Below are positions 33,026-43,520 of a stretch of DNA of 64,000 bases, one piece after another. The notes beneath the pieces were generated by a model, which was not told the DNA's origin, made no database searches, and worked only from the letters and a program-made list of their open reading frames with translations. The DNA lies in the NCBI GenBank assembly GCA_033964015.1, contig CM066912.1, positions 13,489,399 through 13,553,398 of the forward strand, in the 5' to 3' direction. The position numbers and the translations under genes were made by a program. This DNA comes from Scolanthus callimorphus (taxonomy: Eukaryota; Cnidaria; Anthozoa; Actiniaria; Edwardsiidae). The number at the start of each line of letters is the position of its first letter. Within the stretch, counting starts at the first letter, position 1.

Positions 33026-35589
33026 GTAATATTTTTATCCAATTTCAGCTGCTACCCATGGGTAGAAATTAAGGACAGTATGGCCGCCGCTCATCTACGA
33101 GCATGCGCACTACGGGGTTTTAAATCATAATTCAAGATGGCGGCCGTATAGCAATTGACTGGGGAAAACTAGAAAATCAAAAGTTTCTCGTTTGTAGCTA
33201 AACTGGGCCAACCTCTATACATCCATGCCTGTTCATTGCAGCTTTATCGAGGGCCTCCGGCTTGAGTTTACGTGTGTAAAACCGTAGTCGTCCGGCGTTT
33301 TTAGTTTTAAAAATGCAGATTTTCATCCTCAGGAATCCATATAATTATCGTACAATGCTACAAGTGCAGTCAAAGTTTTCTCTTGTAGCCGTGCAACCGT
33401 AAATCTTGAACCAGCTCTATACATCTCGGGTTGTAGTTCGATAAACAAGGATCACATCCATGTACTTTTCAGCTCATAAAACCTTCAAATCGTTCGGCGT
33501 TTTCCCGAGAAAGTTTGAGCTTTTTACTTAGTAGTATAGCTTCCAGTGTACCAGGTTTACAGCCATAATATTGCCGAAAACTAATTTTTTGGGGGAGAAT
33601 TGTCTTCGCTTTCCCCGAGGATCGTTCTGTCGTCCATTTTGTCTCGATATACCGCGTAGGACTGGGCATAAACGATGCCTGGGCCTTTTTTCTCGTTGTG
33701 TCTGGGGTCCTGGGGGTACTTTTTCTCATTTTTTTTATTACTATTTTTCAAAATATCACTGCTCATAGAATTCTATATTGTTAAGTGTTCTTCTCTTTGT
33801 ATTTTCCATTATTTTTGCACGCAAGAAAAGCATTATTAGCTCTACAAACTGCATTTCTAGATTGCTAAACTACACAGGGAGCCCAAAAGTACATTCACGG
33901 GATACCTGTGTCTATTATTGCACATGCCCGAACTGCAGTTCCTGGCTAAATATGCTGTTGAAACCTGTCATTTTAGAGTTTCATGCGCTGTAAGTAACAT
34001 CATGTCAGATGTTCCTTTGAAATTTCAGTCAGAGTTGGATTTTAAATTAAACAAACACAGAAAGTGAGCCCGCGCGCCACTCATGCGATAATCCGCTGAA
34101 GTGTCCTCAATTTCTAGCCATGTTTTCAATATTTAGAGTTTATATATGTACATACAATCATCATAATTTATATTTATTAGTTTTATTATTATCAATGTAT
34201 TATTAGTAGTATTTATTATTGTAAACTAGCGTAATTCAACCCTAATGGTTGCAATGCTTTTAAATAAACCTATCTACCTCAGAGAGAAACTTTCATTTAT
34301 CCCCCCAATTTTGACTGCGTGTTCAGTAGCAAAACATTTCTTGTTAGAGAAATTAATTTTATATAATATGGAGCAAAAATATAATATGGCAATTTTCCCG
34401 CTTGTTTATAATACTGCGCCGCGTTTGGAGGCTAGTGAATATGATTTCAGCTTCGGCCTGAAATCAGCATCGATGACTTTAGATATTAAAGCATCGATAA
34501 CTTTAAGATATTAAAATATGTCTGCAGTTTGCAGGTCGTTCTCTTTAGCTGATAAATATCCGTTTGTCCGTTTTTTTCTAGTATCAGCCAGGCAGATTGG
34601 ATTCCGAGCTTAAATTCGCTTTTATTTATCAATGATGCTTGAGACACATTTTTTATAGAAACTTTGTACTGTTTGTACGGTATCTTTGTGAGTTGGCAGC
34701 AGTTGAAATTAAAGCTACCTCGTTTTTAAACGAGGATATAAAAATATCCACAGACTGAAGAAAAGGCTGCCTCGAAAATCGTTCAGTGTCCTTCATTCAT
34801 CAAACGAGTAGAGTCGTAGAGAGACTTGACGTCTTGTAAGAAAGTTAAAGGAATTCGCTAAACTTGGCGCTCAAATACATTCTTGAGTTGATTGCCCACT
34901 ACGAGAATTTTCGATTATTTTCACCCAGCTGCAGGCAAAGTGAGCTTTCCTGTCTGTTGCAATCACTTTTAAGAATTCCTCTGTTAGAGTTGAAAGCTTT
35001 CTGCAAAACCCTGCCATTAAAACTAAAGTTGTTTTTTTGTCGACATTCATTCAGCAGAAGGTCCGCAAATTTTTCGCGAGCTGGAAACGCTGCTATTCTT
35101 GTTGTCCGTGTTAGTTTGTCGAGAAGTTGGTCGCTTCCAGGGCCTCAAAATTCATACAGCAACTAGCTCTTCTATACTTTACAGTATTATAGTTTTCTGT
35201 TGCTGTTTTCTTTTGCTACCAGAACTGGTAAACTTGTTCGCTGTCTTCGCCGTCTTTTTTCACCTCTCACCCGAGCTTTCTCCTTCAGCTAATACTCTCG
35301 CTTTCTGAAGTCCAGAAAATCTCCTATTCTTCAGGATATTCACTCGAATCTTCCCTTATCTCTTCTCCATTTTATCTAGCCAAGTACATCTGCTTCTAAT
35401 GTCTAACTCTGTCAAGGGGAAAAGCTTGTCTTGGCAGGTTACTAATAACGAGTGTGTACGAGGACTGTTTTTCCCTTCAGCGAAAACTCAGTGCTTTCCC
35501 TTTCTTGACACCTACGCTTACGTCACAGCAAGCTGTATTCTGATTGGTAGAACCTGAGTATTCGATTACTTTCGCGCGCGAAAAATTCA
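33026..35589. other. intergenic, no supported gene
   Basis: ATGGCCGCC and AAGATGGCGGCC words at 33080-33150 form an inverted pair. A minus frame at 33469-33729 (86 codons, basic, …KAKTILPQKISFRQYYG…) is unrecognised. The phrase CTCTATACATC recurs at about 33212 and 33416, so part of this is repetitive. 34130-34240 is very AT-rich. No gene called. Confidence 0.3.
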
Positions 35590-35661
35590 AATCTAAAAAT
35601 AGACACTTTTCTGACTGTGATGTGGACAAATATAGGCACGAAAGATTCTAACTCTTGTTAA

Positions 35662-36603
35662 CCCTATTCAGATTGGGCTTTTTTTTGACCATCTGTGACT
35701 GGGGGGGGGGGGGGGGGCTAATTCGGCACCCCCCTCTATATCTCTGGAACCACTGGAGCTATGATCATCAAACTTTTACACAATGACCATGAGCCTAAGA
35801 CAAATCACCACATCCATTTTTGTCACGTGGGAGCAAAATGTGACGTCACAATGACGTCATTCTCAATTTGTTATCAATTTTTAAGTAATTTTAATTAACT
35901 TCCAAAAACTTGGTAAATAATGCTCTAAAAGCCAACTAATTAACATCAAGATAATGTAAATGTAATAATTTGTGACCTTAACACATAAATTTTATTACAC
36001 TTGCGTCATAATGACGACTTTTGAAAATATTGTCCGCCATCTTGGATCCGCCATCTTGGATCCGCCATCTTGGATCCGCCATCTTGGATTTCATTTAATT
36101 TCCATTTGACTCTTCAGATAAATACTCAATGAGAAAAAAATGGTCAGAATGTACAAAATACTCATCAAAGAAGTGTTTGACATTAAAGAAGTTGAATTAA
36201 AAGGATATTTGTGAATCCCAGAGCTAGTTTTAGACCATATGTTAAAATGAACAAAATACCCCTACCCCTCCCCCCAAAGATTTTGTGTCAAAAATTAGTT
36301 AGCCTGTACATAAATTACTAATGAGTACAAGCTCTGATAGTCATAAATTGGGCAATGTATCCAACATTAAGGTTGAAATATGAAAAATTCACGTTTTTTC
36401 GACTTTTGCGAAAAGCCCCCCCCCCCCCCTCCAGTAAAATCCCGATTACTCTAAAACCACTGCAGCTATGATGGTGAAACTTCGTGACTTTTCCTAAAAT
36501 TTATCTGGGGACATTTTGGTGTCAATGACATGTCAGTGTTAACGGCCCAGTTTCCATGGCAACCAATTTTTGACATGCATGTTTTGCAAAAGTCGAAAAA
36601 ACG
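35662..36603. mobile_element. CCCTATTCAG-family TTAA element, copy 3, chimeric
   Basis: The left end CCCTATTCAGATTGGG follows TTAA (35658-35661), then an 18-base G run. Collinear with copy 1 up to about 36408 (GTTTTTTCGACTTTTGC). After a C run the sequence is the right-hand ~190 bp of the family in reverse orientation, ending in GCAAAAGTCGAAAAAACG. The normal right end is missing. It contains four tandem CCGCCATCTTGGAT repeats versus two or three in the other copies. Confidence 0.8.
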
Positions 36604-36916
36604 TCTTTAAGTGAATATTGTTGCCTGTACAGTCTCCATGAATTGCAGCACTCATTATAGCTCATTTATTTACAATGTCGCTCTTTATTTCTACTTTAAT
36701 TATAACTGTAACAGAGGAGCTAGGATGAATATCGTAGAGCTCGGCAAATTGTATCAAATGAATCTCACAGGATATTTTAATACCACATAAATTCCAAAGC
36801 AAAGTTTAATGAAAGAAATAAAACCAAACTCCCCCTGCTTGCTACGTGTCTTCAGCCACTTCTTTGACAAGAAACTCTGCATGCGACAGAGATACAAGTC
36901 GTTTATCCTTCAAGGC

Positions 36917-36995
36917 TTGCAGATTCGAAGATACAGAGATACGAAGATATAGAGATACAGAGATACGAAGATAAAGAGATACAAGGATATCTGAT
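36917..36995. repeat. GAGATAC/GAAGATA microsatellite
   Basis: Imperfect runs of AGATACAGAGATACGA ending AGAGATACAAGGATATC. An inverted counterpart lies at 37590-37665. Confidence 0.8.
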
Positions 36996-37010
36996 ATTTG
37001 ACCTCTTACT

Positions 37011-37310
37011 GCTTAGGTTAGGTCTTATGCAGTCATGCGACGGATCGTAAGATGCCTACTTTACTTAAGACGTTTTCGATGGAGATTCCAAGCGGCCGAT
37101 CATCTGATCGGGGATGAGTTTCATGCACTGATGTCTTGTCGTCACTCTAAGAAAGTGCGCTACAGCTTGCTAACAGCTTTGCGATCAGTGAATAGTTCTT
37201 TTCGTGAATTTGATGATAAACATTTATTAAGATACATCTTAGGTATGCAAGATGAGTCAATCATGAAACGCCTCAAGTTTTGTGGTGAGGTTTTAAAATT
37301 GTTTGATTAA
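37011..37310 (+). pseudogene. LINE polyprotein C-terminal fragment
   Basis: A frame ending at TAA 37308-37310 contains IGDEFHALMSCRHSKKVR, then VNSSFREFDDKHLLRYILGM and SIMKRLKFCGEVLKLF. The D/E-E-F/Y-H…C…H/Y cysteine-histidine cluster followed by a helical tail is characteristic of the end of LINE endonuclease/reverse-transcriptase proteins in invertebrates. The upstream cysteines are out of frame or missing. 5'-truncated. Bracketed by inverted GATACA-type microsatellites. Confidence 0.6.
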
Positions 37311-37589
37311 CAAGTATGTATTTTGTGGCATTTTATTATCCGAATGTACTTTTTGATTATCCGAATGTAAATTATTTAGTATTATATATTGGATTAAACT
37401 GAACTCTGATCGTCATAAATATCAAGAAATTGAAATCCAACTTCGAAGGTCCTGTTTAACTACACACTGTCTTAGTTCTTATTAAATCTTAGTTCGAATC
37501 TCGCACCGCCGGGCTCATGTGCTTTGGTAACATGATCTACCCACTTCTCTCTAGGTTGACCAGGCAGTCAAGTTACAGTCACGTACGTT

Positions 37590-37665
37590 GGTAACCTGAT
37601 ATCCTTGTATCTCTGTATCTTCGAGTATCTCTGTGCATATCTTTGTATCTTGTATCTCTTCAAGG
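37590..37665. repeat. GTATCTC microsatellite, inverted partner of 36917-36995
   Basis: Complement of the left block: GATATCCTTGTATCTCTGTA then TCTTCGAGTATCTCTG. Together they form a long-range inverted repeat around the LINE fragment. Confidence 0.75.
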
Positions 37666-37944
37666 GTGCTTCTTTGTTTTAAAGACAGTATATTATATGA
37701 ACACTTATAATGATGTAGACAAGTTTATCCTTCGCCTCTTTCACAATTCACCGCATCAATGACTTCTTTAAATACATATCTTATATATAACACGTGATGT
37801 GGGCGGGTTCAAGGTCAAACTGTTGGCCCAGCAGCCTGGAAAAACGGCTGCACCACGGAACTTCTAAACCACGCCATTTTCTTGCATACTAGGGGAACTG
37901 TGTTATAGGATACATTTTATTGAAAAATGATATAAAAGTGGACG

Positions 37945-38480
37945 GAAGATCTAATTCAAGCGTTTTCGTAGGCGAGAAGATCGAGTTCGCAAAGGCGCCA
38001 TTTTTAGTCTTCCACAGAAACCAAAAAATAAACAATTTCTCGCAGCCGAACGAAACAAAAACGTAGATTGTCACACAAATCACAAAGTAATCTTCAGGCA
38101 AAAGTCGTTTCTTCAAAAAGTAGACCAGAGTGGACATAGGACTAACAGATATCCCATTCAAAGGTTTTGGCGCGTTGCACGAAGCCGCGCGCCATTCTTA
38201 TAAATAAACACTCGGTTCACAAACAACGGTCGTTTGACAGCCTTAAAAACTACTTTCGAAATCAAAACTAAACACAGTGATGTTGGAGCCGAAAAAACGA
38301 AGTTCACAAACCTGATCAGAAGGAGAAAGTCTCAGCAGTGTGCATGTTTTTGTTGGAAAAGGGTCGCCTTGAGCTAAGTTCTGATTCAAGCGATTTCTTA
38401 AGCGAGGCACAAAGCCTCCATGTTTGAGTCTCTCACAGAAACTAAAAAAGAACTCAGTTCGTACAGCCGTAAGCGCCATA
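37945..38480. repeat. two diverged direct copies of a ~100-160-bp segment
   Basis: AATTCAAGCGTTTTCGTAGG then CACAGAAACCAAAAAATAAA (37950-38035) corresponds to GATTCAAGCGATTTCTTAAG then CACAGAAACTAAAAAAGAAC (38380-38455). About 430 bp apart. Open minus frames here (37889-38161, 38243-38485) are not protein-like enough to call. Confidence 0.55.
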
Positions 38481-38961
38481 GACATCTAGAACCAAATGGT
38501 TCTGTTGCTGACTGCTTGCAGTTATTTGCAGTGAAAACTCTAATTCGAAAGCTTTGACTTGAGAATAATTTTCATTCATGTTAGAAAAAACGTACACCAC
38601 TACTTTGCTTTGCAGAGCGCACACAATACGGAAATGGCACCAGAAGAAAATAATATTCTATGTTCGTTGTGAGTTGTTTTCTTTTTTTCCATTTGTTTTA
38701 AGAGAATAATAGGGTATAAGTAAGATAAATTTCCCCCTTGCACTCCGTGAATTTTTCACGGGCATCAGCTAGTATATAATAATCTGTGACTAATGCCAGG
38801 TGAACACGAAAAGCCTTTTACTAACTCGTACATTTTTTTCTTTCAAAACAATGCACAATTATATTTGTTTAATACCCTTTTCCCCGCTTGTAACGAGAAA
38901 CGAAATCTTTAGGGAACGTGATTGCACTATCGTCGCAGATTTTGGCGAAAAGAACGCGTTG

Positions 38962-39044
38962 TACACAGGGAACCCACATAGGGAACCCATACACAGGGAA
39001 CCCACACACAGGGAACCCACACAGGGAACCGACACAGGGAACCA
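38962..39044. repeat. minisatellite, (ACACAGGGAACC)n
   Basis: Six or seven imperfect copies of a 12-16-bp unit ACACAGGGAACCC. Confidence 0.9.
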
Positions 39045-39191
39045 AGTGTGTGTTGATGCTTCCTTAGCTCGCTCCTCCCATGACGCACTGCGGGCTACAA
39101 CAGACAGTTTTGTGATAGTGCAACTTCGCGCCATCAAATTCGCGCCGAAGACAAATATGGACATATTGAGGTATCCCAATAGTCCCATTAG

Positions 39192-39335
39192 TACAGAGCG
39201 GATTTCACATGACTGTCAAGACTTGTTATGTAATTGCGATTGCTTTGCGTTCTCATTGGCTACTCGTTTTCTCAGCCAATCAAATTCTGTAGTAAAAACA
39301 ATTGTGTAATTACTTAGTAATTGGTTCGGCTTGCC
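39192..39335. mobile_element. truncated copy of the GAGCGGATTTCACATGA MITE
   Basis: AGAGCGGATTTCACATGACT then ACTTGTTATGTAATTGCGAT, TTCTCATTGGC and ACTTAGTAATTGGTTCGGCT match the reverse complement of 1866-2122 over more than 130 bp. The far end is missing just before the gene at 39377. Confidence 0.8.
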
Positions 39336-39376
39336 CCTCGTATTCAAGTTAGGAATTTTAATATATCGAAAGTAGT

Positions 39377-40354
39377 CTATTCCAGACACGGTAACTTTAC
39401 ATCAATCTTTTTAACTGTAGGAGAAAGACACGCATCAGTGTTGTTATTCCTTGTATCTTCGTCGATCACTAAGCCTAACGATCTATTTGGGTAATTACTT
39501 GTGTTTCTTCGCGGACTATACTCCGATATTAACTCCTCGAATTCTTGTTCCGCGAACCACATCTTCTTGGCGAAATATGAGCATCCACTTTCCAGAGCAC
39601 GAAATGAGTTTTCGTTATGAATTTGTTCGTTGTTAGCTTGCTCGCTTCTTCTGGTATCTGTTAGACGGTTTTTATGCAAAGAATACAGTCCAGAATCTAC
39701 AGAACTTGGCCGTTTAATTTCTTGTTCCTTATCGATGACATTGTTGGCCTTTACATCATCTAATTTGAAACTCGGTGGTTTTTTGCGCGGTCTCTTGAAC
39801 AAGCTGGCGCGAGTGACCAACATATCTGGCGCTGGACTACGTGTAGATAGCCCCAGTTCATTCATAGTCCTCACCGCCGGAGGATAACTCTGCAGTCGAC
39901 ACCGCACTGGCGTATCGGAGTTGCGAAAGCAAGGGCTCGAGAACCCTGACTTTGGGTTCTGAAAGTGCAACAAGTCCCGATCTCTAAATGCATTTTCACT
40001 CTGGGTTCTTCTAATTTTCTCTCTTGTAAGTCCGCTTGGTGATATTTGTTGTCTCTCTGAAGACGACTTCTTCTTAAAAGGCGTAGGTTTATAACACCAG
40101 CTTCGTATGAGAGGAGGCGAACAGCCGTCGATCCCGAAATTCGACGCTGTGAACATATATTGTACATTAGTCTGCGAGAAAAGCTTTTCTTTCGTTTTCT
40201 TTTCACCCGACATGGTGCCATTAACAGCGCGCGAGCATATCGACAGGATGTCCACAGCTGGTAGTTCATAACTCGGGTCTTCATCAAACAGTGGTGGCTT
40301 CTTAGGATATTGTTTACGATTCTCGAAAAATGCTTTGGTAATTGGTGTTGCCAT
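39377..40354 (-). CDS. intronless open gene, 325-residue uncharacterised protein
   Basis: This is the longest open frame in the window (325 codons, ATG to stop on the minus strand), far beyond chance for this composition. The start ATG at 40354 has a favourable context (GGAAATGGC). I do not recognise a family. Features seen: a basic, proline-containing N-terminus (KAFFENRKQYPKKPPLFDED), a serine/arginine-rich middle, a basic patch (FKRPRKKPPSFKLDD at roughly residues 187-201), the phrase SSVDSGLYSLHKNRL, an acidic aromatic helix-like stretch (KKMWFAEQEFEELISEYSPR) and a short conserved-looking tail. No signal peptide, membrane segment or catalytic motif. It looks like a largely disordered intracellular protein. 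It may be a single-exon gene or the last exon of a longer one. Confidence 0.7.
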   Translation of the reverse strand: MATPITKAFFENRKQYPKKPPLFDEDPSYELPAVDILSICSRAVNGTMSGEKKTKEKLFSQTNVQYMFTASNFGIDGCSPPLIRSWCYKPTPFKKKSSSERQQISPSGLTREKIRRTQSENAFRDRDLLHFQNPKSGFSSPCFRNSDTPVRCRLQSYPPAVRTMNELGLSTRSPAPDMLVTRASLFKRPRKKPPSFKLDDVKANNVIDKEQEIKRPSSVDSGLYSLHKNRLTDTRRSEQANNEQIHNENSFRALESGCSYFAKKMWFAEQEFEELISEYSPRRNTSNYPNRSLGLVIDEDTRNNNTDACLSPTVKKIDVKLPCLE

Positions 40355-40856
40355 TTCCCTTGACTCAGATTCTTAGTTCTTCCATAAATCGTAGCAGCTT
40401 GAACGCATTCAAACGTCCTCATCTCTGCAAACAACACCTGTTTTCATTGTTGCTATGGTAAAGTTGACCTTTTCCTCGACACAAAATTGCCAGACCCCAG
40501 AACCTATAAAGCAATAATCTCTGATACGAGGAGTAGTCCTTTCTCAAAGTTCAGAAGATTGGCAAATTGCCCTTACTTTTTTCCTGGATTTGACCATTTT
40601 TTTACCCCTATTCAGTTGTTATCATAACGAATGCAGTTTACTTTTAAATTCATTCGACTTCGTCGTCCTTCGTCAATCCTTATAATCGTCTATTGTTCCT
40701 CTATCTCAGAATCCCAAGCTGACCGATCTTCCAAAATCAAATGTCTGGTACTTATGCACAAATGCACCCGATTATTAACAGTTTATAAGAATGTCTATAC
40801 TTTAAGGTCCTCTCAAATGTGGTGCTCAATTAATTTCCAGTTGCAGATAACTATCA

Positions 40857-41115
40857 GTGGCTAAAGACAAATCGAATATTTGCTTCACTGGCAAGAATGA
40901 CGCAGTGAAAAACGACCAACAGGAAAACATCCAACAGAAACTCTGCGTACTCTATAGGGAGGCTTTCAAAGTCTTTCCACCGTCTGAGTTCATCATTACA
41001 TCGTCAGAGCATTACAATGCGACACATAAAGCGATGTTTGGTGATAACTGTTATAACAGTCGTAGACCACAAGCAGTTATAAGCCACACGCCCGCAAGTC
41101 CAGTTCTTTGGTAGG
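40857..41115 (+). CDS. candidate internal exon of unknown gene
   Basis: An open frame of 85 codons with protein-like composition (IQQKLCVLYREAFKVFPPSE, HKAMFGDNCYNSRRPQAV) but no ATG at its start. A possible acceptor (…CTATCAG) lies at its left edge and a donor-like GTAGGT at 41110. Neighbouring exons were not found and the protein is unrecognised, so this is only a candidate. The alternative is a chance frame. Confidence 0.25.
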
Positions 41116-42249
41116 TTTCCTCGAAATACAGTTTGTTTCCCCAAGAGATAGTCTAGCACTAAAGCAGCATATGGTTTGATATTATCAATGTCAAACGGTG
41201 AATCATGCGCTCCTTATTTGTTTTTGTGAGGTGCGAATCCACCCAAAACGTGTTACAATCTTCTTCCAAATTCTCGTAAACTTATTTACCACGCTCCACA
41301 AAATTACTCTGGAAAATTAGCATTTCTAACCAATTTGACACCTTATAGAAACCACACATCCAGAGAATATGAAAGCTAGTTTACGTAATGAAAACTCAAC
41401 AGGAAGTTGTCAAAGTTTTGGGCACCGAATTGTTGGTCGAAACAACTAAAGTTTGTTTGCGGTAAACAATATAAAGACCCAGTAAGACTAGATATGATGG
41501 CAACCAATATTAGGAAGTTAAATAGAAGGATTATCGCCAGCAATCAACAATGACCGATTTTAATGAAGTTTCAGCAGTATTGTCTTGACTAGAGATAAGT
41601 ATTTCGTGAAGTGACACCTGGTTGCCTGGTTCATTGTTTAGTACAATTTTGTGATTTAAAATAGATTAGTATGGGCAAGGTATTGGTTTTGACTGTCTGG
41701 TGTTCTGGGATCAACTTGACGTCCTGAAGTTCTGCACTCCCAAGTGTGACCTGACGTCACCAGACAATAATAAATAAACAACAGACAAGGAAACAAAGAA
41801 ACAAACAAGTAACAAAAAACAACAATATGAACAAGTATATCAATAGATCAACAATAATAAATAAATAACACTTGAAATATATAACTAAATAAACAAACAA
41901 ACAGACAGATAAATAATAGACGCCATTCAAGAATTGGGTCGAGCCTTGTTTCAGTGCCATCTAAATTTAGATACAAAAAAAAAGATTTTTGTTATATAAA
42001 CTTTAGTGTTTTATCAGGATTTCGGCCAGGGAAACATCGTAATTCGCACGTGTGAAAAATTACGATAATGCCCACTGTAGCGAAAATGTTTCGCAAAATG
42101 AATTTTCACAAAAAAGTTAATATAATAAACAGAACAATACATGGACGCTTGGAGATATGAAATTAATAATATACAAACCATTTATATGCCTCAACCTCTA
42201 GAAATGTAAGCAATAAAAAGCGGATGTCTGTGGGTTATAATGTGATAAA
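41116..42249. other. intergenic, no gene seen
   Basis: 41760-41915 is A-rich low-complexity sequence made of AAAC/AAAT words. The remainder has no supported feature. Confidence 0.4.
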
Positions 42250-42352
42250 CGCACGAGGGATGCTGGAAAAACACGAAAAACGTTTGAAAGTCACGAGCCG
42301 TAGGCGAGTGAGTTTCAAACGTTTCAAGTGTTTTTCCAGCATCCCGAGTTCT
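42250..42352. mobile_element. fold-back MITE, 33-bp arms
   Basis: GGGATGCTGGAAAAACACGA then AAAACGTTTGAAA at 42257-42289, with the complementary arm at 42313-42345, around a GAGCCGTAGGCGAG loop. Confidence 0.8.
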
Positions 42353-42651
42353 GTTGCTTTTATAAATAGTATTGCATCTGCCATGCGTTTATAATGTAAG
42401 AATGCACAGCTCTCAGTCAATCAGAGCGCGCGTACTATCTCAGGCCCGTAGCCAGGGATTTTTGTGGGTGGTGCTAATCTAGAAAAAGCGGACCAACGTG
42501 GTATGATATTATTAACCGCTAGTCAAAATTCACTAGAAAAAGCAAATATACGAAACTGGCTGTATGCCAAAGTGACTGCAGTCTTCTGTTTGGCCCATTT
42601 AGTCACTAAAACAGTGTTTTCAAACCCTTAAATGTGGACCTTTTGTCGCGT

Positions 42652-42675
42652 GGGGGGGGGGGGGGGGGGGGGGGG
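42652..42675 (+). repeat. 24-base G homopolymer
   Basis: Uninterrupted G run followed by TACTTGCGCACCCCC. Likely variable in length and error-prone in assembly. Confidence 0.9.
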
Positions 42676-42697
42676 TACTTGCGCACCCCCGAACCCC

Positions 42698-42833
42698 CAC
42701 ACATCGGCATAAGTCTGGCCTAGACGGAACGCTAGCACAGTCTATTACCCGTGCAGTTCGGCAACCATGGACGGCTGTTTCGTCCTTGTTAGGACTCATC
42801 AGCATGGCATAGCCACACTTATGCCGATGTGTG
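42698..42833. repeat. 136-bp inverted-repeat unit enclosing a hammerhead ribozyme
   Basis: Exact 17-bp inverted arms: CACACATCGGCATAAGT at 42698-42714 and its complement at 42817-42833. On the minus strand the arms would close a long stem around the ribozyme at 42760-42814 plus a ~45-nt 3' stretch. It appears inserted between a CCCCCGAACCCCC sequence and TATAGTTA. Probably a single monomer of a ribozyme-bearing retroelement or circular-RNA repeat. Confidence 0.7.
42760..42814 (-). ncRNA. type I hammerhead self-cleaving ribozyme
   Basis: Minus strand, 5' to 3': stem I strand GGC-TATG-CCATG; the invariant core CTGATGA; stem II GTCC / GGAC closed by loop TAACAA; the invariant GAAA; a minimal stem III (A-U and C-G pairs closed by AGCC); the cleavage triplet GTC; then the returning stem I strand CATGG-TT-GCC. 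All catalytic-core positions are canonical. Stem I has the internal loop expected to contact loop II. Predicted cleavage is 3' of GTC, between plus positions 42770 and 42769. Type I hammerheads with a very short stem III are known from Penelope-like elements and metazoan circular-RNA retrozymes. Such short-stem forms may act best as dimers. The structure is read directly from sequence; activity is inferred. Confidence 0.88.
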
Positions 42834-42841
42834 TATAGTTA

Positions 42842-43520
42842 CCCGGCGTGTCGTCTCGAACATTCGGAGATCGAACCGAATCGAATCTCGGATCGTCCGA
42901 TCTGGTTCGAGCCCTTAAGAGATCGAACCGGATCGTACTCAGATCAAACTTGATCGAACAATAAAATTAATTACCTATGTGACGTGACGTAATTGTTGAA
43001 TTTATATCAAGTAGCTATCACACCACACGGAACTGATACTTTCCTGGCAGTTTCAACAACCGTGTCAATATGACTACACGCCGTAAACGTCACGTGTGTT
43101 GTTAAGGGCTACCAAAACTGCCTTTTGAAACAAGGATTGGGGACATATACGTCGCGATGAGGAACATTGGAGATCGAGGCCCGGCTTTTAAAGTAGTTGA
43201 CACCGAAGGAACTCTATATACTTACATTACGAAAGCCGACGAACACCAGTCAGGGGATTGTGTTTTGTCCCATTTTAGTCATGTTTATATCAATTCAATA
43301 AATGAAAATACTATTTAGGAGACACTAAAAGCTGAATAATTTATAGTTTCCCGATTAGATAACACTGAACAGAGTGCATAGATAGCGTAGCGAACTAGAT
43401 CGAACTGGATCGAACGATCCGAGGAAGGTCGTACGATCTAGTTCGGAGATCGTACTCACCCAAACTCGATCCGGTTCGAGCTCTTTTTAGTTCGATTTGG
43501 TTCGAGACGACACGCCGGGA
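42842..43520. mobile_element. 679-bp TA-target element with GATCGAAC-rich inverted ends
   Basis: Ends CCCGGCGTGTCGTCTCGAAC and, complemented, TCCCGGCGTGTCGTCTCGAA, each next to TA. About 115 bp on each side is packed with GATCGAAC / GTTCGATC words (for example GAGATCGAACCGGATCG). The interior is non-coding. The repeated palindromic-type words could be multiple transposase-binding sites. A TA target suggests a Tc1/mariner relationship. Confidence 0.75.

Larger units (their letters stand above)
32191..35622. mobile_element. possible 3.4-kb DNA element defined by a distant inverted repeat
   Basis: GTCAGAAAAGTGTCTATTTT at 32200 onward is repeated in inverted orientation ending at 35614, with CGCG-rich sequence just inside each copy. 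If these are two ends of one element, its interior contains a LINE fragment (32460-33025) and no transposase. They could also be two independent copies of one small repeat. Confidence 0.4.

Noticed and set aside
33469..33729. Basic 86-codon minus frame
   Set aside because: Unrecognised, and an overlapping frame on the same strand looks equally plausible. The surrounding sequence is partly repetitive.
37490..37520. Second SINE from GTTCGAATCTCGC (B-box-like)
   Set aside because: No A box at the proper distance and no recognisable body.
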